From positions 1 through 64,000 of the forward strand of contig NW_019776188.1 of NCBI RefSeq assembly GCF_001039355.2: 64,000 bases of DNA, written 5' to 3'. Shown piece by piece: positions 37,001-49,505 of the stretch; position 1 is the first letter of the stretch; each line of letters begins with the position of its first letter. Made by a program: the position numbers and the translations under genes. This stretch comes from Lingula anatina. Lineage: Eukaryota; Brachiopoda; Lingulata; Lingulida; Lingulidae. A model generated the notes under the pieces. That model made no database searches, was not told the DNA's origin, and was given only the letters and a program-made list of their open reading frames with translations.

Positions 37001-38832
37001 CATCAATTTATACAATCTATATATAGTTCGGAACTATCTACATGCTATACTCCAGTTAAATAGTAATACCAGAAAAAGAGCGGGTACTCTTGAGAAAAAG
37101 AGCTGAAGTGAATAATTAAATAACTGGTTGGAGAAATTTTAACTCAAATTATTTCTTCTAACACGTGAATACAAGATAACTCACTCACCTATTTTCTTTC
37201 CAGTGATATTGAATGGATTAAATCCAGGAAAGGCGTAGAAATAGACCTCGATAGGTTTCAAAAACGGCTTGGAAAATGCGAAAATCTGCTTCCGTTGACG
37301 TGTGGTCAGCCACCCGGTGCAGGCGTCGTACCAACCTTCCATAAGTCCTGAAATGATGCCATGTATAGGATTATTCAAAGTAAAATTTATATTCAAATAC
37401 TTGAATTTCAATATTATGTTCAACTTTAAACAAAAGTAAAACATATTGGGAAAGCTTCGGTCCTAGTCCAATATAGCACAAAACAGTCTTAGTCAATACA
37501 TATTAGGATAAAACTGAACAAACTGTCTTCAACATCGATCGCCATATAAAAAGTTGACCTAACTAAAATGAATACCAAACCACTTTGATTATTTTCTGAC
37601 ATTGAACTTTGTCAACTTCACTTCGCCCATGAAAAACTTTGCTTCCAAGCGCGTTTTCGAAAGAAAGAAAAACATGAAATGAAGTAAGAGCAGAAATTCG
37701 TTTTAACAACCATCTTCTATGAGATAAATAAAAGAATGCTCCATACCTATCCCTCCTCTGTGTGGCTGTCCTCTCTCTGAGAACATGCAGTTGGTGGTAG
37801 GCTCCCTGACAATCCTGCAATCAATTCCCGCCTCCTGACACACTCAAATAAAGAAATAATTGAATGAATAAAAATGAATAATTAAATGAATAAACCATAG
37901 ACTTTCAAGTTGATATTTTTCGCAGTGTTACTGTTATCAAGGGGTATTTCAACAAGAACCTTACCTGCGTCTATAAGGTCGCGACCGAATCCAACTTGAA
38001 ACCCGCTGTCGTCACTGAAAAGTTAGACGGACAGTTTAAGTTATCAGATTTGCAGATTTTATGTAACCCCCCCCCCCCCCCACACACACACACACACATC
38101 TACCCCATTTTTTCTGCTTATTTTTACTTACCTATATTCATAAGGCCCAATATCGAATCCAATGGCCAGCGTGTAAATTCTCTTTCTATTGGAGACCTGA
38201 CACCGGCTGGCGTCATAGGTACTGGGTGAGTATGCTACTTCAGGCTGGGGAGTTTGCTGAGTACCTGTTGTTTCACCCTGGACTGTGATGTCAGAGCCAA
38301 TGGGTTTGGAGATTGCGACGGCTGAGATGATGAGCGCAACTATCGCAATCGGAACACATATCGCTATGGTTATTGTCGTGGTGGCTGGAAGAAAGAAAGG
38401 GATTAACCTAAAAAAATCTTTTATTTTTGTTCTGCATGTGTAAGCTCCCGTACATTCACCATGGTAAAAACTTGACAGCCAGAAAGCATTAAACCATTGA
38501 TGGCACCCTTTATAGTGCACATGGATGAAAATCCATCACTGCTCAGACGAGCAATAAACCACAAATCACTTTTTTCTAACGGGACCCTCCATATCACACA
38601 ACGAACTATTCACATAGATAATACACTACCCCTGCACTTTTGTCATCCCTCTGTACATGTTCTACATGCTGAGTATCGGTTTTAATAAATGAAATCGAGT
38701 ACAGAAAATCGCTACTTTAATAAAATGTTTTCTGGTTAAAGAAAACATTTGTCCAAATCTTTTCTAAGGCAAATTACCTTGGGTGGTTTTCGTCGCATGG
38801 TTGACATTGCTGTCGCTCCTTGCATCCGACAT
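34043..38832 (-). CDS. Membrane-anchored SBP_bac_3-like protein, copy D, 335 aa
   Basis: Exons: E1 38778-38832 (ATG), E2 38132-38384, E3 37965-38014, E4 37747-37842, E5 37189-37347, E6 35136-35272, E7 34461-34683, E8 34043-34077 (TAA); 1008 nt in frame. Same architecture as copy B: short start, membrane segment (TITIAICVPIAIVALIISAV), stalk with QTPQPEVAYSPSTYDASRCQ, then the binding domain. E7 has FSARTALATKINGTN where B has LSTGPSMATKINGTN. E8 ends HRGEIECVDA. No stop or frameshift was found, so a functional gene is likely. Intron 5 carries the same LINE relic as copy B, so B and D descend from one unit that already contained it. Confidence 0.86.
35870..36300 (+). pseudogene. LINE reverse-transcriptase relic in intron 5 of copy D
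   Basis: Homologous to 22380-22800. It keeps EKAFDS, WKYIYFA-like and GVSIRGILYS-like segments. At about 36269-36285 it reads RYADGN, a mutated YADD catalytic motif. Interrupted by stops and indels. Confidence 0.65.
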
Positions 38833-38953
38833 CTTGGATTGGAGGTCTTGAGCAAGGACGAATGTAATATAATCTCCATCTCTTCATGCTAGGCACGGAT
38901 TGTGCCTGTTAACATTAAAAAGAGTAAAAAAAAAAAAAAGAACCAGCTTACTT

Positions 38954-38979
38954 ATGCAAATGTGACTACTTTTTATACC
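38954..38979 (-). promoter_or_regulatory. Octamer plus TATA promoter of copy D
   Basis: GGTATAAAAA (38970-38979, - strand) about 138 bases before the ATG, with a perfect ATTTGCAT octamer at 38954-38961. Confidence 0.6.
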
Positions 38980-40318
38980 CTACAAAAGGCTACAAGGTGT
39001 GCATAAAACCTGCAACCAAAACCGAGCACAGTTAAATAATATCCAAACGTGTGTGTTCACACTTTTACTTTAAATAACAAGTCCCTTGATTGAAATGTAA
39101 AGCTTATTAACAAAGCGTAAATTCATTAACAAACTGGGCAAAACCGTGGTCTAAAAAGTTTGCTCACAGAGCAAGAAAACGCTTACTTATCATAAAAATC
39201 ATTCCTAAATTGATTCCAATGAAATATTGATTCAGAAAATAACAGTAAACCAACCCGTAGGACGTCAACAGTGGTTGTTAACTGTCTGGCTTTGGACCTC
39301 AGGTTAATTCACATTCCCTCCTGTCAGAGACCACAGTATTGAAAATATTGTAATATTTTTAATGTTTTATACACGGTGTGGTATTAAATTCAATCGGCGG
39401 AAAAGTCTTTCTTTGTCTGATAAAATTCACACATGGGAAACTGAGATGTATAAATAACTTCAGATAATATTTCACACCTAACTGTTCAAATTAATGTCCT
39501 GGCGAGTTCGCCTCTTGTACGGGTCCTTTCCGTACTTGTGCGTGACCTCTTTTATGATCAGACAATGTATGAAAAAACCCATGTATGAAACATTAGAAAT
39601 ATATTTTTTTTAATATTTCAACAATGTGGTCACTGGCATCCTGCTGCAACTTGTCAGTAGATCCTGTAACTCATGCGATGGGAGCCTGTATCATTCCAGG
39701 CTAAAATCACTCCAGAGCTGTCTGACCATGGGGTTTTTCACTACAGGCTGTCTGTCGTCCAATCATATCCCATATAACCATGTTTTATCATATTGAGATG
39801 TGGTGCATATGTGTGCAAATCTAAATGGGAGACGTCATATTTGCAGCGTACAATGTATCTTTCACTGTGTGTGTTTGTGGGGGGTGGGGGGGGTCCTAAC
39901 CCCCCCCCTCTTTCGATTCCTGAAACAAATCACACCAATGGTCCCCTTTTGAAATAAGAATTTTGATTAAAGCTAAATAATAGTTCTAAACCACACCAAA
40001 TGACGCCGTTTGTCCTATAAAATACCTAAATTTTTGGAGTCCTTCACTGGGTTCCCCACCGCACGCCAAGGGGGGGGGGGGGGGGGGTCGGCTTTGCATC
40101 CGCGGACCCCCCCTTCAAATAATCCTTGATCCGCCCCTGCATGTTGTCTTGCTCTTGCCGACAAGCAGTGATTTTGATCAATGAGTCTGACCGGACGTCT
40201 GCTGTCTATAACATTTTTTAATCGTCCTAAAGCGGTTTGTCTGACGCTATTTCGCTACCAGCCAGGAAAATAGTGATACAGAAAACCAGGCCATGAACCA
40301 ATGTTCTTTATTCAACTT

Positions 40319-40516
40319 CTAAAAGATTTTTCCACATAAATTTACTGATTGTTCAACCAATGGATAAGCTAACCGATCAAAGCCACTTTTTGGTATTTTG
40401 TACAGTATCTTCTGGATTGGAGGATGCACCTGGCCCGTCTGTGCATGGAGTCTAAATATTCTGTAACGTTTGTGCAGTGATGGCGTTCCACATACGGTGC
40501 AAAGATAGTATGGCAA
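40319..40516 (-). CDS. Small unassigned frame with Cys pair
   Basis: On the - strand 65 codons (LCTVCGTPSLHKRYRIFRLH, then KIPKSGFDRLAYPLVEQSVN) read like real protein rather than random sequence: mixed composition and a CxxC pair. There is no clear start, and the frame continues upstream through a C-run. It could be a transposon or exon remnant. No family recognised. Confidence 0.3.
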   Translation of the reverse strand: MPYYLCTVCGTPSLHKRYRIFRLHAQTGQVHPPIQKILYKIPKSGFDRLAYPLVEQSVNLCGKIF

Positions 40517-41388
40517 TGTTTTGTTTGCAGGGTTATCCCCCCCGTTATTCTTTTACGAGGATATTCCAAACAGCACCGCCTGGTCGTTTTTTGCTTTGCT
40601 GAGTTTGTAGGCCCTATCTTAAATTAAGTGTGTGTCCACGAGAAAACCAGACCAAATGTAGAAAATGCGGCAAGGTGGGGGTAAACGGATTTACATCATA
40701 TTTGGTGTGTTTGAACCTTTATATGAACAATATCTGAGGCCGCAATATTTCCTGAAAAAAATCCCTACTTACAGAGATATGGCCAGTGACAATTTGGGGG
40801 TATTATCAACCAAAAATTCTTCTGAAAAACAGGGTTATATTGATTGGCCTTAAAGTTTATACAGGTGTCACTAAATGATTTAGTTTGGTGATATATTATA
40901 ACCTAAAGATAGGGGATTAAAATGATATACACTTTTTTCACTCTCTTTGTTTCCATGGTAACAAACCAAGCGTTTTTCTCAGGCCTGCAAACAACATGCT
41001 TTTAACACCCCCTTCTATTTTTGACAATATCTTCATCTTCACAGGTCTTTGGGGTAAAGCGTGTTCAGGACTAACAGATGACTCATTAATCTATTTATAC
41101 ATGAAATCAAAACTTACTGCTGTTCTACAACTTGTCCGTTGTAACAGATAGAACATGACCTAATTTCTTCATTTTTCGTAAATATATCCGGACACATATA
41201 TCGGTGCACTCAACTTCAGCTATCTCTTTCAAGTCAACAAATGGTTTAAAACACTGTTAGTTGAACTTTTTATTTTAATTTTACCTATTCTAATTTTTTT
41301 TTATGGTTAAAACAAGCATCTAACACATTTTAAAATCATGTGAAACTAATGTACTAACGTCAGATCAACACAACGTCATTATCCAACA

Positions 41389-42700
41389 TGGCGGAAATCG
41401 CAGACTGTTTGTTTGCAAATCTTCCTCAACGAAGTCGTATATCATGTGGTTTATACTCTGTGTACAGATATAAAAAAACATGTAGTGTATTGAAAAATTG
41501 CAACACGGATATTAACAGTCATCTTCGTTGCGTTTACGTGAAGCAAAACAGCGTGAGTTACGAAAGCAAACTGATTCTTGTCAGGTGTGGATTCTTTTGT
41601 CTCCGATGATCGCAATTGGACATTTCCAAGTATCTTTGGGATAATAAATGGGTTACACCATGTGACCAGCACTGGGATATGGGCTTGGTTTGTGCTGGAA
41701 ACCATCCACACAGGGAAAAACGAGCCTATAACGAAATATGTCATGGGATTAACTTGCAGATGTCAGTGTAGACAAAAAGCCATTTGATTGTACTGGTGCC
41801 ACTTGGTTCAGGTAAGAAACGGGGTTGTTTGTATTTTAATACAGGCTAAAAGCCAGAAAAAAAAAAGTTCACTCAGAAAAATGATCTAGGTGTAATTTAA
41901 TGGTAAACTGTCCATTTTTTAAAAGAAAAATGCCCCCATTCAAATAATGAAATTGCAGCCTAAGGACCTGTCATAATTTTATCTTTTAAGCTATATTTGT
42001 GTGGGTATTTATGTAGGTTTAATGGTATTTGGGTAAAATAAATTTAAGGGTAACAATTAGAATTAGATTGAAGCTATGGCTGGTCTTGGCAAAATTGCTA
42101 GGCTCATCATAATTAATATTCGAAACCATGCCTTACTTATAAAACATGGACAAATGGAATAATAATTTATTTTTCATCAATGTATCAATTAACTCTCAGA
42201 TAAGTGTTTTCATGTGTCTATAGTAAGCTATATTTATATTTCAGGCATATTTGAGAAGTGTTATTTGACACACAGTGATCTTATGGTCAGCAAAAGAGTC
42301 CAAAGCCTTGCAGAAACTGAAACTAGTGTGGAAATGACGGATGTTGTAGAAAGGCATGTATGTAAATGAAAGCCACAATATAACAAATGCTGAGGAGATG
42401 CATGAGGCCCTAGTTTCTGCAGTTGGAGCCATTTTCTACATCCAGCTAGACAGACATCTTCCAAACCTGCGTGGACTGGAGTGTCCAATTACAACAAATT
42501 GGCTTTCTTGATTCCTCAACATGAGAAAAGGCGTCTCCCTCCCATGAGCAGTTTTAACATGAGTGATACTTGGTTAATTTTGGTTTTTCTGAGGCAAATG
42601 TGCCAACTGGGACTATACCAAGCAAGATCACAAACAAGGAAATTTTTCTTTTCCAGAGAAGTCTTCTCTGAAATCTTTTGCTACCAAGACTGAAGAGTAA
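41389..42700 (+). pseudogene. Broken unassigned gene or element
   Basis: A Kozak-like AACATGGCGG start at 41388 opens MAEIADCLFANLPQRSRISC for 73 codons. Further pieces follow in other frames: NEICHGINLQMS near 41730, a piece at 41760-41811 ending KKPFDCTGATWF before GTAAGA, and after an acceptor at 42244 EKCYLTHSDLMVSKRVQS. The last shifts frame at about 42356 into NESHNITNAEEMHEALVSAV and YIQLDRHLPNLRGLECP. The pieces look protein-like but cannot be joined without frame changes. I do not recognise it. Confidence 0.4.
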
Positions 42701-44128
42701 TTGTAAGGTCTTTTTTTAGACCACAGTTATGAAATGTTCCAAAAAACAGCTTTTCATCAAATTAAAGTCTAGTGGGCCAACAATCTGACTAAAGAAAAAC
42801 TTAAAGCACATCAGCTGTGAGAGAACGCCACTCTTTTGAATATCTCACTGAGTTACACAATGGATAAGCTTTAAAGTCATCTAAATTAACCTTTGAAACT
42901 ATATTCAAATAAAGTAAAGGAGTTTTTACTGAAGGAGTTTAGAAAGGCACAAGAAACAGGCCAGCAGAACCTAGCATTTGTGAGCTTGAAGATGAGATTG
43001 AAATGTCAGTAAGGAGGGTTACAGACTACTCAGGAAGAAAAAATCGGCAGTTATTTTTGAATGTATTAAAAACTTTGATGTTATGAGCTGTAATGTTTGA
43101 TATAAAACTGCAAAGATGTTTCATAACACCAGGATATATCTTGCGGTTGTGTTAGTTTTGCTTTTTGAATAGAAAATTATCTTGTTTTGCTACATTATGA
43201 TATAGTTTGTAATGATCACAACTAATGTTGCACTGCTTTGCATGTTTTGCTGTATTATAATTTTGTGATTTTTTTTATTATTTGTAATTATTCATCTGAG
43301 ACAACAATAAACTAAATTGAATAATTTTTTAGTTACTGTATGCTCATAAATAGTCACCAAAAAGTGGTGTGGATGATTAAAAAAACCTCATGATAATTAA
43401 AAAAGATTTGTTCAGGCTTTGCTCTCATAAATACTATGGCATATCCTGATCTCTATATGATAAATATTGCACCAAAAGAAATCGCTACTAAACTAAGATT
43501 TTAATTTGTATTCACCAAATTGATGATATTAAAAATATATATAATAAAATTATCATGTAAACTCTCAAGTTAATTGCCAGTGCCTATCCAAAGTAACAGA
43601 ATCTAAGATTTATTTCCTCTAAACTTTTTGTCCATACAAATTAAAAAGTCCACATATGGCAATTTACAAATATGAAGCCCAGTGACCTTGACCTATGACC
43701 CACTGGCCTGATATTCATTAGTACACATCCACTTTCCATGCTCACCAGCCCTATTAATTTAGTAACATCATTGTAGAGCAAAATGGTTTAATAAATTAAC
43801 CAAACCCATTGTCTACATAGACTTGAAAGAATCCACCAGGATTTTTTGCCTTAAAAATGGCCAACTTTGGGGGTATTTTTCAGTACCTGTTTTAATACAG
43901 CAGTNATAGCCTCGTCCTGTGGTTTAGCTATCAAGATGAAGGTCATAGATATCTTCTGGGATTAAGACATCAAAGTTCAGGTTACGGCCGCCTACATCTT
44001 TGTTTTAACCATCAAGGTGAAAGTTACAAATTCCTATATTTCTGTCTTGATACCATCAAGGTGAAGGTAACGGATGCATTGTTTTGTGATTTAGCAATCA
44101 AGGTGAAGGTTAAAGATCCCAGCTGTTG

Positions 44129-47100
44129 TTAGGCATCCACACAGTCAATCTCACCGCGATGACCTGTTGAGACGAACGTTACAATGTATGTGACGTTAAA
44201 TGAAATCACGTGTCGATCATAAATATAATATTTATACATGAAATAATATCTTAATTTATAACTTTGTTTTCAATGTAATGAATTTGTCTTTTTATCATAT
44301 AAGGGTATCTTCGACCGTGAAAAAAAAAAGATTGGCTTTGATCACAACCTTCTGTTAGTCTTGAAAACAGCGTCTATTGTGGCAAATCCTAGCGACATTG
44401 CTTACATTATATAGCCTGAATTTTCAATATTTTATACACGTATAGTGTAAATTAAGTACAGAAAAATAGATCCTTAGTTGTTTTAACAACTTAAAACTTA
44501 AAAGAACATAGGCCTACTAAGTAATCAAAACTGCCTAATATTATTGATATTGTTAATCAACAGAATAGCCCAGACGTACCGTGCTTGATCCGTGCCTCAT
44601 CACATAACCGTTTAAAACGACCTGAAGAGACAAGTTTCTCAAACCCTTCATTCCATTTAGAGTTGAAGTCATTGTCTTTACGGGTCATCATTCCAGGCTG
44701 TCCAGCATTCTTACAGAACATGGGATCCGATGGGAACCGTTGGATATTAGTGCCATTGATTTTGGTGGCCATAGCAGGCCCCGTGCTTAAACCCACGTCT
44801 ACCTGTAAGATTAAGGAAGTATTAAATGATTGGTAAAGAATAGAGCTTATTTCACAATAATGAAAAGGGGCGAAGTCTGAACACTGGGATGCTGTGGGAT
44901 TTAAAACATACTGGCGTATTAAAAATACTTACAAAAACAGGTAACATGGGAAAACACTCACAGTTCCATTCAGGATCATAGCCAGGAGCATATCAAGCGT
45001 CTCGGCTTGGAAAACGTTGGAGTGCGGGACGTCTCTTCCAGCCACCTGGTCCAGTCCGGCCAGGCAGGCTTCGTTAGTGAAGAACCCGCTTATCAGTCCT
45101 GTAAGGAGTTAGCATGCATGTTAACACCCATGGGCCGCTTTTAAAAGACTCATGTTTGTAGGCATAGGTCTGGTTAACTTTGATAGCCCACGAAACAAAT
45201 TTCATTTTTTGGATGCTGTTTGCAGAAATCAGAGCCTCGAAGAATATAGGTTGTCATCCAGGTGTGCGACAGCTACCCGAAATAACGACTATGTCATTAA
45301 ATTCTTTTAATATTAAAATTAAAATGGTACAAACTGCCTTTGGGTGACTGCTTTTCTTCTCTAATCCCTGTTTTTTTTTAAATGACATAAACCTTTCTCT
45401 ATAATTTGCCGATAATTTAACAAATTCATAACTGATCACAAAAAGGTACCAAAAACAAAGAAAAATCCCTGAAATAATTTGTAACTTGAGGGTAAACCGT
45501 GAAATTATATTAAAACACTAATGGGCTGATTTAAAGTCTTTGGTCTTAGTTTGAACTTAAGATCGCACACACAATATTCTTTTAGATTTGGATCTAAGAT
45601 AGATGGCGCCATGCAGGTTTCGAAGGTTCTTGACAGCTACAAGACATCCTTACTTGGTGATGGAATTCTTCATGAAATGTAACATTACAACTGAACACCA
45701 GAAGGAACCCAAACGAAAAAAAAATCAAAAATATCAGGAGTTAATAAATTTTAATTAATTTAGCAGTTGGAATCGTAATAAAAAACAAATAACCTGGGTG
45801 AATGTTGTATCTTGTTTTACAATGTAGTTTGACCGTACCATTTTGAAATCTCAAATACAATATTCTGTTAAAATATTTCATTAATTTATACATTCTACAT
45901 GTAGTTCGGGACTATCTACCAGATACACTCCAATTAAATAGTAAAACCAGAACAAGACCAGGTACTCGTGATGAAAAGAGCTGAAGTGAATAACTGGTTG
46001 GAAAAAAAATTAATTCAAATTACCTATTGTTATATGTGAATACAGCATAACTCACCTATTTTCTTCCCAGTGATATTGAATGGATTAAGTCCAGGTAAAG
46101 CGTAGAAATAGACCTCGAATGGTTTCAAAAACGGCTTGGAAAATGCGAAAACCTGCTTCCGTTGGCGTGAGGCCAGCCACCCGGTGCAGGCGTCGTACCA
46201 ACCTTCCATAAGTCCTGAAATGATCCCATGAAGAGACAAAATCCCGGATAAAATTTACACTCCAATACTAATACTAATTTCAATATCATGGTCAACTATA
46301 AACCACAAACAAAAATTTAACATATAGGAAAAGCTTCAGATCTACATGTAGTCTAATATATCGCCTAACAGTCTCAGTTAATCTATACATTTTAGAATTC
46401 TAAGCGCGTTTTCGAAAGAAATGAAATATAAAACAAAGAAATAAAAGATATTCGTTTTGACAACCAACTGCCATGAGATAAATAAAAGAATTCTCCATAC
46501 CTATCCCCCCTCTCTCTGGCTGCCCTTTCTCTGAGAACATACAGTTGGTGTATGGCTCCGTGACAATCCTGCAATCAATTCCCGCCTCCTGACACACTCA
46601 AATAAATAAATAAACCATTGACTTCCAAGTTGATATTTTTCAGAGTATAATTGTTATTTAATGATACATAAACAAGAACCATACAAATTGTTCAAAAGAA
46701 AATTTTGATTACCTGCGTCTATAAGGTCGTGACCGAATCCAACTTGAAATCCGCTGTCGTCACTGAAAGATTATACGGACAGTTTAAGTTATCAGGTTTG
46801 CATATTTTACGCATCTCCCTCCCCCACGGTGGTGGATTTAGGGGGTGTCGGTCCTGACCCCCCCCCTCGATTTCTGAAAAAAAGTCGCAACAATGGTCCG
46901 TCTTGAAATTAGACTTTTTACTAGCTACCTACCCCATTTGCTCTGCCCCCCCCCCCACACACACACACAAACACACAGACACACACTCACATCTTCCCCG
47001 TTATGTGAGCTATATTTTTTGCTTACTTATATTCATAGGGCCCAATATCGTATCCAGCGGCCACTGTGTAAATTCTCCTTCTATTGGAGGCCTGACACCA

Positions 47101-47779
47101 GCTGGCGTCATAGGTACTGGGTGAGTATGCTATTGCAGGCTGGGGAGTTTGCTGAGTAATTGTTGTTTCACCCTGGACTGTAATTTCAGAGCCAACGGGT
47201 TTGGAGATTGCGACAGCCGAGATGATGAGTGCAATTATCGCAATTAGTACACATATCATAATGGTTGTTGTCAGTACGCAGGTGGCTGGAAGAGAAGCAA
47301 TAAAGGGATTAACCTGAAAAATTATTTTCTTCCTTCATGTGTGAGCTCCCGTACATTCACCATGGTAGAAACTTGACAGCCAGAAGGGCGTGACACCATC
47401 GATGACACCCTTTACACTGGTAGTGCGCATGGATGAAAATCCATCAAGGGTTAGACGACCAACAAACCTCAAATCACATTTAACGAACAAATGCCAATAC
47501 AGTCATTCGTGTTCCCGCCCAAGGATTCAGTAAATGTAATATGCTGCACAGCGACCTATTCACATAGATGGTGCAATGCCCTTGTACTTATGTTACCCCT
47601 CCGTACATGTTCATCATGTTCGTACGGTTCCAATAATTGAAATCGAGTACAGAAAATCTCTGCTGTAGCTGTCTGGTGAAAAGAAAACATGTGTCGTAAT
47701 CTTTTTAAGGCATATTACCTTGTAGTTGGTTGGTTCTCGTCTTGAGATTGACATTACTGTCGTGCCTTGCATCCGACAT
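44129..47779 (-). CDS. Membrane-anchored SBP_bac_3-like protein, copy E, 339 aa
   Basis: Exons: E1 47719-47779 (ATG), E2 47027-47285, E3 46713-46762, E4 46501-46596, E5 46056-46214, E6 44962-45098, E7 44580-44802, E8 44129-44163 (TAA); 1020 nt in frame. E2 is six bases longer than in A and D; its membrane segment reads VLTTTIMICVLIAIIALIIS. E6 ends MILNGT where the others have MIQNGT. E7 begins VDVGLSTGPAMATKINGTN. All landmark motifs (GFNHD-type E3, GWYDACTGWLASRQRKQ, FSKPF, FNITGKKIG, CDEARIKH) are present. E and F share the same 5' half and a promoter lacking the TATA element. Likely functional. Confidence 0.86.
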
Positions 47780-47889
47780 CTTGGAACAGGGGTCTCTATC
47801 AAGGACAAATATTATCCACTTGCTCATGGAAGGCACAAATTATACAGGCACTGCCTGTTTTGATTTGAAAAAAGAGTCAAGAATGAATT

Positions 47890-47897
47890 ATGCAAAT
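47890..47897 (-). promoter_or_regulatory. Octamer upstream of copy E, TATA lost
   Basis: ATTTGCAT on the - strand about 111 bases before the ATG, in the position of the octamer of copies A-D. The neighbouring GGTATAAAAA is replaced by unrelated sequence. In copy F the octamer itself has a substitution (near 55890). Confidence 0.4.
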
Positions 47898-48545
47898 GCG
47901 AATACAGTACTTAGTGTTCCCGACAAAGGATTCAGTAAATGTGATATGCTGAAAGGAAGGTTTAAATATACTGTATGCCTTCACGGTTTAATTTTAAATC
48001 ATTAACCCAAACCCTTCCCCCAACCGTGTTGAAATAAACTGCCTACCAAGATGAAGCTAAGACTGATGGCATGTTTTCTCCAGCAAAAGCGAAAAAAAGG
48101 AAAATTGCTAGCTTTTTATTATGTCGTATGAATCTTGTTTTAAAGGCAAATGCAGTCGCGGATGGTTGGTTAAAACTGGCACTCTTCCCATTTTCAAATT
48201 AGCCATATGCTTCACGTGTGCGTGTTCCAATACACGTTTGTCTCAGTGCCAAATGTAAATAAGTTATAATACTGATGCATTTATGAAGATCTATTATAAA
48301 GATGTAAAATATATAATCAATAAGTTTTCAGCCCCTAGGCCTTCTTCAGGGATTTTACGATCTCAACGGTGATTTGATATGAATCTTCCCAGTGCCATGG
48401 ACACAAATATTATAAAGGAAAACATCAAGGGAAGCGTGTCTCCCCGCAGGCCGCATACAGTACGTGGGAAATGTAACATTATACCACTAGTGGATTTTGT
48501 TGACTGTGTAATAACAAGGAGCCTTTCTTTCCATCTGTCTTTCTT

Positions 48546-48604
48546 ATATAATATAATATAATATAATATAATATAATATAATATAATATAATATAATATA
48601 ATAT
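48546..48604. repeat. (ATATA)n pentanucleotide microsatellite
   Basis: About 12 units of TATAA. A shorter tract of the same unit lies at 56396-56446 in the homologous place before copy F/G. Confidence 0.95.
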
Positions 48605-49192
48605 ATAATGCAACTTCCAATTATATTTTGCCTTTCTGGTAAAAAAAAGGGAAAAACTGCCATCATAATTTAAAACGGGGTAGCCAGGGTAAATTTTTTT
48701 TCAAAGGGTTAAATATTACTTCTTCAAATGTACGTGTCCTATTTCGAAAGTATAAAGTAGCACTGATTAAACTACCACAAGTAATTAAGTTGTCGAGAGT
48801 GAATTTATTTCATTGCGTACAACCTGCCTTACTCTAATTTAAAATGCAGATAACAAACTTGCATCATTTGAAATAAAAGAGAGATTTAAAAGCATGAATT
48901 TACCGAATAACTAAACCTACATTCGTGTATCATTTTGATCATATGTAGCAGAGGCTGCTGGTTAAGCTAGCCACTACTAAGAAATTGCAAGAAGTTACGT
49001 AACAATAGAAACGGCCAAAATCCAAAACTTCTTTTTTTAGTAAGGCAAATAATTGGTATGTGTATAAAGGGGACGCTGAATTGTCAATTTTAGCCTTTTG
49101 TTGGTCATTTTGATATAAGCATGAAATTTTGTTGGATGTTCGGTTTATCAATTAGTTATTTAGAGATTCCTTCTTGACAAATTTCACAGTTT

Positions 49193-49420
49193 GTCATCAA
49201 GGTGAAGGTAAAGGATGAATCTCGTCAAAGTGCAGGTTACGGATGTCTAGTCCTGTGGTTCAGTCATCAAGTTGAAGGTCACGGATGTCTAGTCCTGTGG
49301 TTGAGCCATCAAGGTGAAGGTCACGGATGTCTAGTCCTGTGGTTGAGCCACCAAGGTGAAGGTTATGGATGTCTAGTCCTGTGGTTCAGTCATCAAAATA
49401 CAGGTTACTAAAGCTTACTT
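49193..49420. repeat. 42-bp minisatellite beyond copy F
   Basis: Five to six units of TCAAGGTGAAGGTCACGGAT followed by GTCTAGTCCTGTGGTTGAGCCA, with conserved length and point differences, just 3' of exon 8 of copy F on its strand. No spacers separate units. Confidence 0.9.
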
Positions 49421-49505
49421 CTGAGGCTTAGTCACCAAGATGAAGTTTAAGAATATCAAGTCGAATGGTCTAGCTATCAAGGAGAAGGTTACGGATGTAT
49501 GTTGT

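Larger units (their letters stand above)
38833..43904. other. Intergenic D-E region: shared flank, then unrelated insert up to a gap
   Basis: Up to about 39405 the sequence matches the other intergenic units. It then diverges until the n at 43905, after which the shared 3' flank of copy E resumes. Inside: C/G-run repeats with CCGCCCC-type ends (39880-40140), a scrap matching 19886-19920 (40573-40625), a small - strand frame at 40319-40516 and a broken + strand gene at 41389-42700. Confidence 0.6.
47780..49505. other. Intergenic E-F region
   Basis: Contains an (ATATA)n tract (48546-48604), non-coding AT-rich sequence, and a stretch at 48950-49160 repeated near 56800-57000 and, more diverged, near 62400-62490. 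Ends in the 42-bp minisatellite. Confidence 0.6.

Noticed and set aside
38128-38520. Start of copy D at 38520 by reading through intron 1
   Set aside because: The sister copies share a separate exon 1 with a MSDAR start and promoter; the longer frame is intron sequence upstream of the acceptor.
48363-48620. 85-codon frame of Ile/Leu/Tyr repeats
   Set aside because: Translation of the ATATA microsatellite.
49193-49420. CRISPR array
   Set aside because: The 42-bp repeats are contiguous with no unique spacers; it is a minisatellite in an animal genome.
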